A stretch of DNA of 64,000 bases. Origin: CTSoil-075 sp964292325. Lineage in GTDB: Bacteria; Bacillota; Negativicutes; DSM-13327. The notes beneath the pieces were generated by a model, which did no database searches, was not told where the DNA came from, and saw only the letters and a program-made list of their open reading frames with translations. Position 1 is the stretch's first letter, and every line of letters starts with the position of its first letter. Shown piece by piece: positions 8,533 to 17,657 of the stretch. Position numbers and translations under genes: made by a program. The DNA lies in the NCBI GenBank assembly GCA_964292325.1, contig CAXYVG010000001.1, forward strand, positions 1 through 64,000, in the 5' to 3' direction.

Positions 8533-9855
8533 TTACTCTTCTTCTTTACGTCCACGAACTACTAATTTTAGAGGTGTTCCTTCAAAGCCAAAACTTTCTC
8601 TCAGTTTGTTTTCTAAAAAGCGCAAATAGGAAAAATGCATAATGGCCTCGTCATTAACAAAAAGAACAAATGTAGGTGGTTTGACATTTGGTTGTGTAGT
8701 AAAAAATATTTTTAAACGTTGGCCATGTTGAGATGGTGGTGGATTAATGGATACGGCATCTTCAATGACTTGATTTAAAACACTTGTAGATACACGCATC
8801 GTATGTTGCTCTGCTACAAATTTGATCAGTTCTGTAATCCTCGATACTCTCTGTTTGGTAAGAGCTGATACAAATAATACCGGTGCATATTGCATAAAGG
8901 CTAACTCCGCACGGATATTTTCCGTATAGCGTAGCGTCGTTTTACTATCTTTTTCCATAAGATCCCATTTATTAACAATAATAACGCAAGCTTTACCAGC
9001 TTCATGGGCATAACCTGCTATTTTCTTATCTTGCTCGGTTACACCATCTACAGCATCAATCACCATCAAGACAACATCCGAGCGATCCACTGCCCGTAGT
9101 GCACGCATAACGCTGTATCGTTCAACTGGCAATTCTACCTTTGCCTTACGTCTCATGCCTGCGGTGTCAATTAAGATAAATGACGTATTATCTTTGGTAA
9201 AATGAGTATCAATCGCATCACGAGTGGTACCTGCAATATCACTGACAATGACTCGTTCTTCACCAACTAATAGATTCACCAATGAAGATTTCCCTACATT
9301 AGGGCGACCAATAATAGCAACTTTGATTTGCTCATTATCTTCAGGGATGATTTCTTCCTTTGGCAATTTCTTTACAATTTCATCTAATAAATCCCCAATA
9401 TTTAAGGCATTAGCTGCTGAAATAGCAATCGGATCGCCAAGTCCTAAATTATAAAATTCATAGATTTCATTTTCTTTTCTCATATTGTCGACTTTATTGA
9501 CAGCGATAATAACTGGTTTGCGGGTATTACGCAAAATGATGCCTACGGCTTCATCAGCAGATGTTAAACCTACCTTAGCATCCACAACAAATAAAATAAC
9601 ATCGGCTTCTTCAATGGCGAGTTTCGCTTGATACCGTATTGCAGTTAAGATTTTATCCGTTGATTCAATTTCAATACCACCAGTATCAATCATTGTAAAT
9701 TCACGATCGAGCCATTCGGCGTCAAGGTAAATTCGATCGCGGGTCACTCCAGGGATATCTTCTACAATCGAAACCCTTTTTTCGCCTATATAATTAAATA
9801 ACGTAGACTTTCCAACATTTGGACGTCCAACAATAGCTACAATTGGTTTACTCAT
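8533..9855 (-). CDS. der: Ribosome assembly GTPase Der (EngA)
   Basis: Essential GTPase for 50S subunit maturation with two tandem G domains. The first P-loop GRPNVGKSTLFN is at residues 9-20 and the second, GRPNVGKSSLVN, is near residue 182. DTGG/DTAG and NKVD/NKWD motifs follow in each, and a C-terminal KH-like domain ends in a basic tail. The length of 440 residues is standard. The neighbours plsY and spoIVA reproduce a layout common in spore formers. Confidence 0.97.
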   Translation of the reverse strand: MSKPIVAIVGRPNVGKSTLFNYIGEKRVSIVEDIPGVTRDRIYLDAEWLDREFTMIDTGGIEIESTDKILTAIRYQAKLAIEEADVILFVVDAKVGLTSADEAVGIILRNTRKPVIIAVNKVDNMRKENEIYEFYNLGLGDPIAISAANALNIGDLLDEIVKKLPKEEIIPEDNEQIKVAIIGRPNVGKSSLVNLLVGEERVIVSDIAGTTRDAIDTHFTKDNTSFILIDTAGMRRKAKVELPVERYSVMRALRAVDRSDVVLMVIDAVDGVTEQDKKIAGYAHEAGKACVIIVNKWDLMEKDSKTTLRYTENIRAELAFMQYAPVLFVSALTKQRVSRITELIKFVAEQHTMRVSTSVLNQVIEDAVSINPPPSQHGQRLKIFFTTQPNVKPPTFVLFVNDEAIMHFSYLRFLENKLRESFGFEGTPLKLVVRGRKEEE

Positions 9856-9898
9856 ATTTTTCTCCTATACTCTTCAATATATTATCATCTTACTGATT

Positions 9899-10435
9899 TT
9901 AAAACTCGATACCTTGGCGGGCTTCGATCCCTACTGCATAGTGGTGACAAATTTCTTGCATTTCCGTTACTAAATCTGCCATTTCAGTAATAGCAGTTGG
10001 GGCATAGCGACCAGTTATTATTAGTTCTGGTCTTTTGGTTAATGCTTGATACTCATTCTTCAAAAATCTAACCACTTCATTAACATCCAGTAGCTTACAA
10101 GCCATAGCGACATTCATTTCATCTAGAATCACAATATCATAAGTTCCAGATAGTATAATCGATTGGGCAAGGTTCCAACCTTTCGTTGCCAACTCAATAT
10201 CAATCTGTTCAGGATGCTCTAGATTTACAAAATCATTGCGCCCCACCTGAATGAGCTTGAATCCTGGGAGATATTGACTCGCCTTTACCTCACCATATTC
10301 TATATTTTCTTTCATAAACTGAATCATACATACTGTAAGACCATGTCCACAAGCTCTAAATGCTAAACCTATACTAGCTGTAGTTTTTCCCTTACCATTA
10401 CCAGTATATACTTGAATCAATCCAAGTTTAGTCAA
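9899..10435 (-). CDS. CobO-like ATP:cob(I)alamin adenosyltransferase
   Basis: P-loop protein of the CobA/CobO/BtuR family, which adenosylates corrinoids. The P-loop is YTGNGKGKTTASIGLAFRA, and VILDEMN provides the second acidic motif. The open frame reaches 10504, but the TTG at 10435 has GGAGGTG five bases upstream. It gives 178 residues, starts the protein just before the conserved LGLIQVYTG, and removes the overlap with the DUF512 gene. No other cobalamin genes are nearby, so the substrate (corrinoid salvage) is inferred from the family only. Confidence 0.85.
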   Translation of the reverse strand: MTKLGLIQVYTGNGKGKTTASIGLAFRACGHGLTVCMIQFMKENIEYGEVKASQYLPGFKLIQVGRNDFVNLEHPEQIDIELATKGWNLAQSIILSGTYDIVILDEMNVAMACKLLDVNEVVRFLKNEYQALTKRPELIITGRYAPTAITEMADLVTEMQEICHHYAVGIEARQGIEF

Positions 10436-10439
10436 AAGA

Positions 10440-11747
10440 TCACCTCCATGCTTGTAATAATTCACGCAAATCACTCGCATTATACGCAGCGCGTACAGGT
10501 ACACTTAAGTCGCCTTCTAATTCCTCTAGCATCATATTATCTAAAAATACCGATTCACCTTTTCGCAGTGCAGTACCAGGAATGATTACCCCTGTTCGAA
10601 TGCCACTTACTTGTGACAATGTATGAATGATATCTTGACCGGTTAACAAACCACTTACTGTTATATCGGTACCAAAAAAATTATTTTCAACAGGTATAAC
10701 ACGTATTGTTAAATTCGATACTTTTAGATCCTCTAATAATGGAGTCAATATTTTTTGCGCAGAAGTGCCACACACGATATCTAGATGATGAGGAGTTTGA
10801 TAACCTGTCGTCAATATATTTTCTTGTTGCCATTCAAACAGAAAATTTCGTATTAAACCGATTCCATTTTCTAGTTGCGGAAAACCATCATAAAGTTCAT
10901 ATGCAGGTATCGGTTGATTTGCATTAATATAAAATTCATCCGATAAGTACACAAAGGATGTACCGTTTTCTTTGCGACATTTTTCTTGCCATTTTTCCAC
11001 CATCGTAATCACGCTAAGGGCTTTCTCTGGTGTAAATACTTGCAATGAATAACAATTTTCTCGATAACGGCTAAGTCCGACAGGAACAATTGCCATCGAT
11101 AGAACGTTCGGATGCAATGCATATAAATCATGAATGGTTTTTTCTAGTTCACTTCCATCATTAATATCTGGACACAATACAACTTGCGTATGCATTTCAA
11201 TACCACTTGTAATTAGCGTATCTAATTGCTCCATGATTTTCCCTGCATTTTTATTATTTAACATTTTTTCTCGTAGCGGACCATTGGTTGTATGTATGGA
11301 TATATAGAGTGGCGATAAATGAAGTCTACTAATTCTGTTCATATCGGCAGGGCCACTATTGGTTAGTGTAATAAAATTCCCATATAAAAATGATAAACGA
11401 TAATCATCATCTTTGACATAAAGACTTTCCCGCATACCAGGTGCCATTTGATCGACAAAGCAAAAGATACATTTATTAGCGCATCTTCGTATACCATCAA
11501 ATACTGCACTTTCAAATTCAATTCCTAAATCTTCATCATACTCTTTCTCTATTTCTAAAATTTCCTGCTCGCCATTTTTTTTTTCAATTACAAGCTCCAC
11601 ATTCTCATCCGCTAGGGCAAAGCTCAAATCAATAATATCTCGAATACTCTCTCCGTCAACTGTAATGAGACGATCGCCAGCTTCTAAGCCTATCTCGCTC
11701 GCAATACTATCTGGTATAATTCTTGCAACAATACCACTACATGCCAA
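10440..11747 (-). CDS. DUF512 radical SAM protein with N-terminal PDZ domain
   Basis: A PDZ-like N-terminus (residues 5-60, GLEAGDRLITVDGESI) is followed by a radical SAM core with the cluster motif CANKCIFC, spaced CX3CX2C. A C-terminal DUF512 domain completes it. The family is widespread in clostridial lineages next to der; its reaction is unknown. The open frame starts at 11756 (GTG), but the TTG at 11747 is better placed behind GAGGTG. First gene of the operon continuing into the cobO-like gene, der and plsY. Confidence 0.85.
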   Translation of the reverse strand: MACSGIVARIIPDSIASEIGLEAGDRLITVDGESIRDIIDLSFALADENVELVIEKKNGEQEILEIEKEYDEDLGIEFESAVFDGIRRCANKCIFCFVDQMAPGMRESLYVKDDDYRLSFLYGNFITLTNSGPADMNRISRLHLSPLYISIHTTNGPLREKMLNNKNAGKIMEQLDTLITSGIEMHTQVVLCPDINDGSELEKTIHDLYALHPNVLSMAIVPVGLSRYRENCYSLQVFTPEKALSVITMVEKWQEKCRKENGTSFVYLSDEFYINANQPIPAYELYDGFPQLENGIGLIRNFLFEWQQENILTTGYQTPHHLDIVCGTSAQKILTPLLEDLKVSNLTIRVIPVENNFFGTDITVSGLLTGQDIIHTLSQVSGIRTGVIIPGTALRKGESVFLDNMMLEELEGDLSVPVRAAYNASDLRELLQAWR

Positions 11748-11797
11748 AATCTTCACCTCTATTTGTATATTCCTTGTTTGTCATCTATTTCCTGCAA

Positions 11798-11897
11798 TAA
11801 GAAAAGACTTGGTTTTGGCCAAGTCCTCAGACGAAGGTCAAAGCCTTAGTCGTTCTTACTTGGAATCGAGAAAGTGATATACTTTCTGATTCCGTAA
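11798..11897 (+). repeat. Interspersed two-hairpin repeat, copy 2
   Basis: Cleanest copy. It shows GACTTGG-TTTTGG-CCAAGTC, spacer CTCAGACGA, the arm GGTCAAAGCCTTAGTC, a second ACTTGG, then GGAATCGAGAAAGT / ACTTTCTGATTCC. It lies between the DUF512 gene start and the spoIIP terminator, with its right end three bases from that terminator stem. Confidence 0.9.
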
Positions 11898-11899
11898 AT

Positions 11900-11927
11900 A
11901 AAGAGTGATGAAAAAGCATCACTCTTT
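11900..11927 (-). terminator. Intrinsic terminator downstream of spoIIP
   Basis: An 11-bp stem AAAGAGTGATG / CATCACTCTTT with loop AAAAAG and T-rich sequence on the minus side. It lies about 95 bases after the spoIIP stop codon, and repeat copy 2 begins just beyond it. Confidence 0.8.
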
Positions 11928-12021
11928 ATTTATTGATGTATTTATACTGTTCCCAATAAATACTGCAAAAGGTAATGAGTCACTACCTATATTATGAGAA
12001 AATAATTGAGATACGTCAATA

Positions 12022-13185
12022 CTAATCTTCATCTTTTTTATTATTTGTCTTTTTACGGTGTTTTCCGCCTTTGACTTTAGGTGCAAAAAAATTCGCAAAT
12101 TCTGTCGTTGCAAACTGTTTTAGTTTTGCCTTTGCTTCTTTTACACTACCAGTACTCAATAATAAAAAGGCTGCCGTACCGACAACTACAATCCCAATGA
12201 TCCAAGCAATCGATTTACTAGCACCAGATGGTCCTGAAGTTGCAGTACCAAATCCGGTTGTACCCGCAGTATCATTTTCAGGTGTCGCAGATGTTTTTCC
12301 TAGAATGGTCGGGATAACATCTGCAAATAGCGCAATGCCGCGTTCTGCAGACTGGCGATCATTCGTATGCGCCCCTACTTCTAAGAGCATTGATTTCGGA
12401 AATAAATCTTGATTATAATCGCCGCCTTTGGCAAAAAATATCCCTTTTATCAAACCGGGATGTTGTTTATCCGATGCAGCTTTGATTTGCAGTGCATAGT
12501 CTTCGATTTGTTTACCAGTAGCCCCATACTTGCCAACAACTAATTGTAATTTGGTAACATCTTGCCCATTGATTGTGGTTTTATAGACCTCAGGTGGTGT
12601 GGCATCACGATGAAGATCAAAAATAGCATCTGGTTGTTTTTTTAGCAAATCGATAACCGTACGACGTGAACGTTCATAAGCCATATCATCATGGGGATCA
12701 TGTTTCGCATCCGAGTGAATGACTTCCATACCATTTGTAGTAAGAGCAGTCGCAAAAGCATCTCCTACTTTATAAATACTTCCTGCCCCTAGAATACTTT
12801 CCTTGCCATCCGTTGGTACATACGATTCATCTGAATGTGTGTGATAAATAGCAACTTTACCATTCCCTTGTGCCGAGGCAATGGTAGGCTGTAATATGCC
12901 CCATACGCGATTATAGTTTGGTTGTCCATATTGGCTTAGATCGACTTCACCAATCAGTTTGACATGAGCAATTTCACCTTCAATACTGACTACTTCAAAA
13001 CGCTTATTTTTTTCCGTGATACACTGATCGCCAATCTTTACCGCCCAACCTGTTACATACACAATATTATCGTTTTCATCAACAAAGGAAGTATACCCGT
13101 TAGCGACCATATTCTGAGCGTAAGCAGTCGTGCTAATCATATACAATATGGATAATACAATTACGATCCTCCATAATTTATTCAT
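12022..13185 (-). CDS. spoIIP: Stage II sporulation protein P (peptidoglycan amidase/endopeptidase)
   Basis: Cell-wall hydrolase that drives engulfment of the forespore together with SpoIID and SpoIIM. An N-terminal signal segment is followed by the catalytic SpoIIP domain with its zinc-type motifs YHTHSDESY and FDLHRDA, then LLEVGAHTND. A second hydrophobic segment lies near the C-terminus (SIAWIIGIVVVGTAAF), followed by a tail of about 40 residues ending in a Lys/Arg-rich stretch. The classical protein is anchored at its N-terminus, so this C-terminal anchor is unusual. The ATG at 13185 follows GAGGTG, giving 387 residues and an 8-base overlap with the DUF1614 gene. Confidence 0.93.
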   Translation of the reverse strand: MNKLWRIVIVLSILYMISTTAYAQNMVANGYTSFVDENDNIVYVTGWAVKIGDQCITEKNKRFEVVSIEGEIAHVKLIGEVDLSQYGQPNYNRVWGILQPTIASAQGNGKVAIYHTHSDESYVPTDGKESILGAGSIYKVGDAFATALTTNGMEVIHSDAKHDPHDDMAYERSRRTVIDLLKKQPDAIFDLHRDATPPEVYKTTINGQDVTKLQLVVGKYGATGKQIEDYALQIKAASDKQHPGLIKGIFFAKGGDYNQDLFPKSMLLEVGAHTNDRQSAERGIALFADVIPTILGKTSATPENDTAGTTGFGTATSGPSGASKSIAWIIGIVVVGTAAFLLLSTGSVKEAKAKLKQFATTEFANFFAPKVKGGKHRKKTNNKKDED

Positions 13186-13939
13186 TCTTATCACCTCGAT
13201 GTTCTAGAGAACTATCATCAACCTTCGTACTCTCTTCTTTGGTAGTGGCTTTCTTTTTTTGATTGTGATGAGAAAGTTCCTTACTAAATTCATATAACCC
13301 TTCTGGGCGATGGCTACCGAGTACCGGTCCACCTTGTATTTTTTCTCGCGTCTCTCCAACGAGCTCCGCTACCATGACCGCTACAATACCAGAGATAATC
13401 ACTACATCAAAAGCACCAGCACCGCCGATGTCTGTTGTTCCTGCAATCCCCAGTCTCATAATCGTAATCATATGCACGATATCACTTAACACAATCCCCA
13501 GTACTCCACCAATAAAAGCGCTACGCCGTGAACGGCCAGCTAAATAAGCGATCATACCAGCTGAAATACCATAAATAATCTTAGGATCTAAAAACATATT
13601 TTCGGGTTCATAAGGCAAATAACGCGAACCTAGCGAAACGGCTGCTGCTACTAAAATAGCGGCAAGTATGGCCCGCACTTTTTCTGCCGTTTCATCTGCT
13701 TTAATAATCAACCAGAACGATAACAGCATAGGCAATAATGCTCCCCCTACATTGATACTAACCTCAACTGGACTCGCCATAAGCGGAATGTCAATAAAGC
13801 TCCCCACTATAATCGCAGCAATAAACAGTAACGCTTGCTTATCCGTTAAACGCATTCGATCCAGTATTCGATGGGCAATACCAAAATAAACTAAAACTCC
13901 AACCACCAATAGCGTCATCATTCCTATTGGTATATTCAT
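13178..13939 (-). CDS. DUF1614 family membrane protein
   Basis: A polytopic membrane protein with about seven hydrophobic segments and a charged C-terminal tail of about 50 residues (HHNQKKKATTKEESTK). It matches the DUF1614 family, whose function is unknown. The ATG at 13939 has GAGGTG at good spacing; the upstream GTG at 13948 does not. The stop overlaps the start of spoIIP, so the two are co-transcribed. A role in engulfment or wall remodelling is therefore possible but is only inferred from context. Confidence 0.8.
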   Translation of the reverse strand: MNIPIGMMTLLVVGVLVYFGIAHRILDRMRLTDKQALLFIAAIIVGSFIDIPLMASPVEVSINVGGALLPMLLSFWLIIKADETAEKVRAILAAILVAAAVSLGSRYLPYEPENMFLDPKIIYGISAGMIAYLAGRSRRSAFIGGVLGIVLSDIVHMITIMRLGIAGTTDIGGAGAFDVVIISGIVAVMVAELVGETREKIQGGPVLGSHRPEGLYEFSKELSHHNQKKKATTKEESTKVDDSSLEHRGDKNE

Positions 13940-13999
13940 ATTTTTCACCTCTACTATATTTTATAACTTATATTTCCCCCTTATCCTAAAATTAATACG

Positions 14000-14029
14000 A
14001 AAAAAGCATGACATTCGTCATGCTTTTTT
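14000..14029 (-). terminator. Intrinsic terminator after fni
   Basis: A 13-bp stem AAAAAAGCATGAC / GTCATGCTTTTTT with a four-base loop, ending in a T-run on the minus strand and touching the fni stop codon. Confidence 0.88.
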
Positions 14030-15075
14030 CATTCATATGTTGTTATATCAATATTTCGTGCATTGAGCCACTCTCTGGTATACCCGGTGATGACCACAGG
14101 TATGTTTGCTATTTTTTTTATATTCGCCGCTCCTGATAGTAGCATATAACATTTGATTTCATGCATAAAATCATCAAACCACTGCACAGTGCTGTCCATA
14201 TCTTGTTGCTTTAGCATCCGAATGATCGGTGTCGCCATACCTACAGCAACTCCGCCCAGCGCTAGCGATTTTACTACATCAAGCGATGTACGCACCCCAC
14301 CTGAGACCATCATATCAATCTGCGGGGGCAAAACCGACATGGTTTCGATAGCACTGATTACTGTGGGAATTCCCCAGTGTAACATCTCGGATTCGATTGC
14401 CATTTTACTACGAGCAGCTTCAATTGCCAAAAAATTTGTCCCGCCCATACCACCAACATCAATGCCCTTAATACCGACTTGTGATAACAATGTGGCTTGT
14501 TCTTTGCTAATGCCACACCCCACCTCTTTGACAATAACAGGTACATGAACTTTTTCAACAATGCTCGAAATATTTTTCAAATACCCTGAAAATTCCCGAT
14601 CGCCTTCTGTCATAATTAACTCTTGCGCTACATTTAAATGAATCTGAAGAGCCTGCGCACCAATCATGTCTACAGCGAGTTGAGCCTCTGCAGGAGTTAC
14701 ATAGGCTCCTACATTGGCGAAAATAATGCCATCAGGATTTTTTTTACGCACAACTTGGTAGGAGTGTCTTACCTCTGGATCTTCAATTGCTGCATATTGA
14801 GAGCCAACAGCCATTACCGTATTTGTCAAACAAGCAAACTCAGCGATACGTTCATTCACCTTTGTAACATCATGTGCTCCACCTGTAATGGCATTAATGA
14901 TCAGCGGATGTTGGATCGGAATACCGGCAATTGAGCTTTTAAGTTCAAGTTCATTCCACCTTAAATTCGGCAGACAATTGTGCACTAGACTAATATCAGA
15001 AAATCCAGTATCGCCAGGCCCATCGCTAAGTGATAGAGAATATGTTAAATGATCTAATTTCCTTGATTGACGCAC
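14029..15075 (-). CDS. fni: Type 2 isopentenyl-diphosphate delta-isomerase
   Basis: FMN-dependent enzyme that interconverts IPP and DMAPP. Features are the N-terminal R-K-x-x-H motif (RKLDHLTYSLS), ITGGAHDV, the substrate loop LQIHLNVAQE, VGCGIS, the FMN-binding GGMGGTNF and the late MVSGGVRTSLDV. The length of 348 residues is normal. The GTG start is preceded by GGGAG. It lies directly downstream of the ispH/rpsA fusion, so two steps at the end of isoprenoid supply are adjacent. Confidence 0.95.
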   Translation of the reverse strand: MRQSRKLDHLTYSLSLSDGPGDTGFSDISLVHNCLPNLRWNELELKSSIAGIPIQHPLIINAITGGAHDVTKVNERIAEFACLTNTVMAVGSQYAAIEDPEVRHSYQVVRKKNPDGIIFANVGAYVTPAEAQLAVDMIGAQALQIHLNVAQELIMTEGDREFSGYLKNISSIVEKVHVPVIVKEVGCGISKEQATLLSQVGIKGIDVGGMGGTNFLAIEAARSKMAIESEMLHWGIPTVISAIETMSVLPPQIDMMVSGGVRTSLDVVKSLALGGVAVGMATPIIRMLKQQDMDSTVQWFDDFMHEIKCYMLLSGAANIKKIANIPVVITGYTREWLNARNIDITTYE

Positions 15076-15088
15076 GATTCCCTACTCC

Positions 15089-17059
15089 CTATTTTTGATT
15101 CTTAAACAAATGTGCAAATTGATCGCCAAGTGTAAGACCTGTATTTCCTTGTGTCCCTAAATATTCAGTATACTCTTTGCGCTCTACATCTTCCTGAGCT
15201 TTGCTGATACTAAGAGATACCCGTTTTGTTTCTTTGTTAATATCTAGTATCTTTACATTGACTTCTTGTCCTATACTAACGACGTCTTCTACCTTATTGA
15301 CCTTTTGCTCCGACATTTCCGATACATGAATGAGTCCTTCAACTCCTGGCACGAGCTCTGCAAAGGCACCAAAGGTAGTGATTTTTTTGACAGTCACTTT
15401 TACAATCATATTCACTGAAAATTGTTCAATTACATCTAGCCAAGGATCACGCCCCACTTGTTTTAAGCTCAAAGAAATTCGTTTTTCCTTAGCATCGATT
15501 TTTAGCACAATGACTTTTACGACATCGCCAATACTAACCACTTCATGAGGCGTTTTAACTCGATGCCATGATAAATCTGAAATATGTACTAAACCGTCCA
15601 TACCACCAATATCGACAAAAGCACCAAAATCAACAATCCGCCTTACCGTACCAGTTAGTATCTGACCTACTGCTACATTTTCTAATAGTTCATTTTCTTT
15701 ACGCAGACGTTCTTTTTCAAGTAAAACCTTACGGGATAATACAACACGTTTTTTCTCAGAATCCACTTCAGTTGGTATAAGTGCTAACGTTTGATTAAGG
15801 TAAACGGATAAATCCTCAACAAAGTGAAGATCTAGTAAGGAAGCAGGAATAAAACCACTGATACCCAAAACAGCGACTCGCACTCCACCTTTTACTACTT
15901 CTATTACTTTGCCTTCTACTGTTTGCTCATCACGCAATGCCTGCTTCAATTTATCCCAAGCCATCATGCTATCAGCTTTTACTTTCGATAGCTTTACCAC
16001 ACCATCATCTGTTTCAGCATCCAGTACATACACATCAATGATTTGTCCCTCATTCACGATATCCGATGCATTTTCTGGCACAGGGAATGCAAGCTCTGAC
16101 AAAGCAATCACCCCCTCTGATTTGTAACCAATATCTACAAAAACTTCATTTTGACGAATGCCGACTACTTTCCCTTGTATAATACTATCGTTTTCTAGTT
16201 TTTTCACACCATGATCTAATAGCTGATTAAATTCTTGCACTTTTTGATAAACCTCCTTAATGATCCAGTTTGGCGTTGATGCACCTGCAGTAATTCCTAC
16301 TTTTTGTACACCTTCAAACTGTTCGATCTGTAATTCTTCTGCTGTTTCTATATGATAGACGCGGCTACCAGCATCACTACATAATTGTTTTAATCGTGTA
16401 GTATTGGCACTATTTTTCCCACCAATAACGATCATGATATCTACTGCACTTGCAAGTTCTAAGGCAGCTTGCTGGCGTAGATCAGTAGCCGTACAAATGG
16501 TACGACTGACTTTTATTTCATCACACTTTCCTTGTAAAATCGCAATAATTGCTTCAAAGACTTCACCAACAAAAGTAGTTTGCGCGACGATGCCTAGCCT
16601 CGCGACTTTGGGCAGTGCAGCTGCTTCATCAGTAGTTTGCACTACTAAAGCAGTATTATCGGACCACTCTACAATACTTTTTACTTCTGGGTGATGACGT
16701 TCACCAATCACAACCACAGTATAACCCTCTTGCAATAATTGATGAGCAGCTTGCTGTGCTTTGTTCACATGCGGACAAGTGGCATCAATGATTTGTAGAT
16801 GTTTAGCCTGTGCTTCTTGATAGACGGTAGGACCTACACCATGCGAACGAATAATAACGGTACTATGATCACTGATTTCAGATAACTGATCGGCTACCCA
16901 AATCCCCTGATCAGAGAGCCTCTTTACCATTTGTGGATTATGAATAATAGGACCTAGTGTATGTATTTCTTCAGATTTACCAATACATTCTTCAGCCATT
17001 TTGACTGCTCGCTTCACTCCATAACAAAAACCGCTATGTTTTGCTTCTATGATTTCCAT
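15089..17059 (-). CDS. ispH/rpsA: IspH (HMBPP reductase) fused to ribosomal protein S1
   Basis: Two proteins in one chain of 656 residues. Residues 1 to about 285 form the iron-sulfur enzyme IspH, which makes IPP and DMAPP in the MEP pathway. The three cluster cysteines are visible in GFCYGVKRAV, DATCPHVNKAQ and ICTATDLRQ. From about 300 onwards there are four S1 RNA-binding repeats (starting GKVVGIRQNEVFVDIG, GKVIEVVKGGVRV, GTVRRIVDFGAFVDIG and VKVTVKKITTFGAFAEL). Such fusions are known in several Clostridia and Negativicutes. It follows plsC by 4 bases in a cmk-plsC-ispH/rpsA operon, matching the usual cmk-rpsA pairing. Confidence 0.96.
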   Translation of the reverse strand: MEIIEAKHSGFCYGVKRAVKMAEECIGKSEEIHTLGPIIHNPQMVKRLSDQGIWVADQLSEISDHSTVIIRSHGVGPTVYQEAQAKHLQIIDATCPHVNKAQQAAHQLLQEGYTVVVIGERHHPEVKSIVEWSDNTALVVQTTDEAAALPKVARLGIVAQTTFVGEVFEAIIAILQGKCDEIKVSRTICTATDLRQQAALELASAVDIMIVIGGKNSANTTRLKQLCSDAGSRVYHIETAEELQIEQFEGVQKVGITAGASTPNWIIKEVYQKVQEFNQLLDHGVKKLENDSIIQGKVVGIRQNEVFVDIGYKSEGVIALSELAFPVPENASDIVNEGQIIDVYVLDAETDDGVVKLSKVKADSMMAWDKLKQALRDEQTVEGKVIEVVKGGVRVAVLGISGFIPASLLDLHFVEDLSVYLNQTLALIPTEVDSEKKRVVLSRKVLLEKERLRKENELLENVAVGQILTGTVRRIVDFGAFVDIGGMDGLVHISDLSWHRVKTPHEVVSIGDVVKVIVLKIDAKEKRISLSLKQVGRDPWLDVIEQFSVNMIVKVTVKKITTFGAFAELVPGVEGLIHVSEMSEQKVNKVEDVVSIGQEVNVKILDINKETKRVSLSISKAQEDVERKEYTEYLGTQGNTGLTLGDQFAHLFKNQK

Positions 17060-17063
17060 ACTT

Positions 17064-17657
17064 TTACTCCTTCTCTTTTAACAACCCTGAAATAGCTTGC
17101 ATAATAGTATTACTGAGATTGTCCATCATCTCCTTATCTGCTTTCTCATCACTGATAAGAATCGGTTTTCCAAATTTTACAATAAACTGCGGTAAGATAC
17201 AACCATCCTTACCTACCCGATTTGTGCCAATGATAGCAGCAGGTACAATAGGCACTCCTGCTTTGCATGCGATCATGGCGATTCCTGCTTCAGGTTTTCC
17301 TAATTCTCCTGTTTTACTTCGTGTTCCTTCCGGGAAAACACCAAGAACCTCACCGTTTTTCAGTAAATTGATAGCATAACGAATCGCAGTACGATCGGCC
17401 GCACCACGCCTAACTGGAAATGATTGCAATTTAGTAATCACCCATTTAAATATAGGGTTCGAAAATAGCTCTTCTTTCGCCATAAAATGAATCGACCGAT
17501 TCAAACTAGTACCAATTAAAGGGGGATCCCACAGGCTAATATGATTAGCGGCGATGATTACCCCACCACTTGCTGGTATATGTTCCGCTCCGATCACTTT
17601 ATAACGAAAAAATATTTTAAAAAAGTAATACAATACTATTTTGGTTGCACTATACAA
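17064..17657 (-). CDS. plsC: 1-acyl-sn-glycerol-3-phosphate acyltransferase
   Basis: Adds the second acyl chain to lysophosphatidic acid. The HX4D catalytic motif appears as NHISLWDPP and the substrate motif as FPEGTRSK. An N-terminal hydrophobic stretch anchors it to the membrane. At 197 residues it has the common short bacterial form. The TTG start is preceded by AAGGAG and overlaps the end of cmk by 8 bases, so translation is probably coupled. Confidence 0.93.
   Translation of the reverse strand: MYSATKIVLYYFFKIFFRYKVIGAEHIPASGGVIIAANHISLWDPPLIGTSLNRSIHFMAKEELFSNPIFKWVITKLQSFPVRRGAADRTAIRYAINLLKNGEVLGVFPEGTRSKTGELGKPEAGIAMIACKAGVPIVPAAIIGTNRVGKDGCILPQFIVKFGKPILISDEKADKEMMDNLSNTIMQAISGLLKEKE

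Noticed and set aside
11919..12113. Minus-strand ORF of 64 codons
   Set aside because: It overlaps the end of spoIIP in another frame and crosses the downstream terminator.
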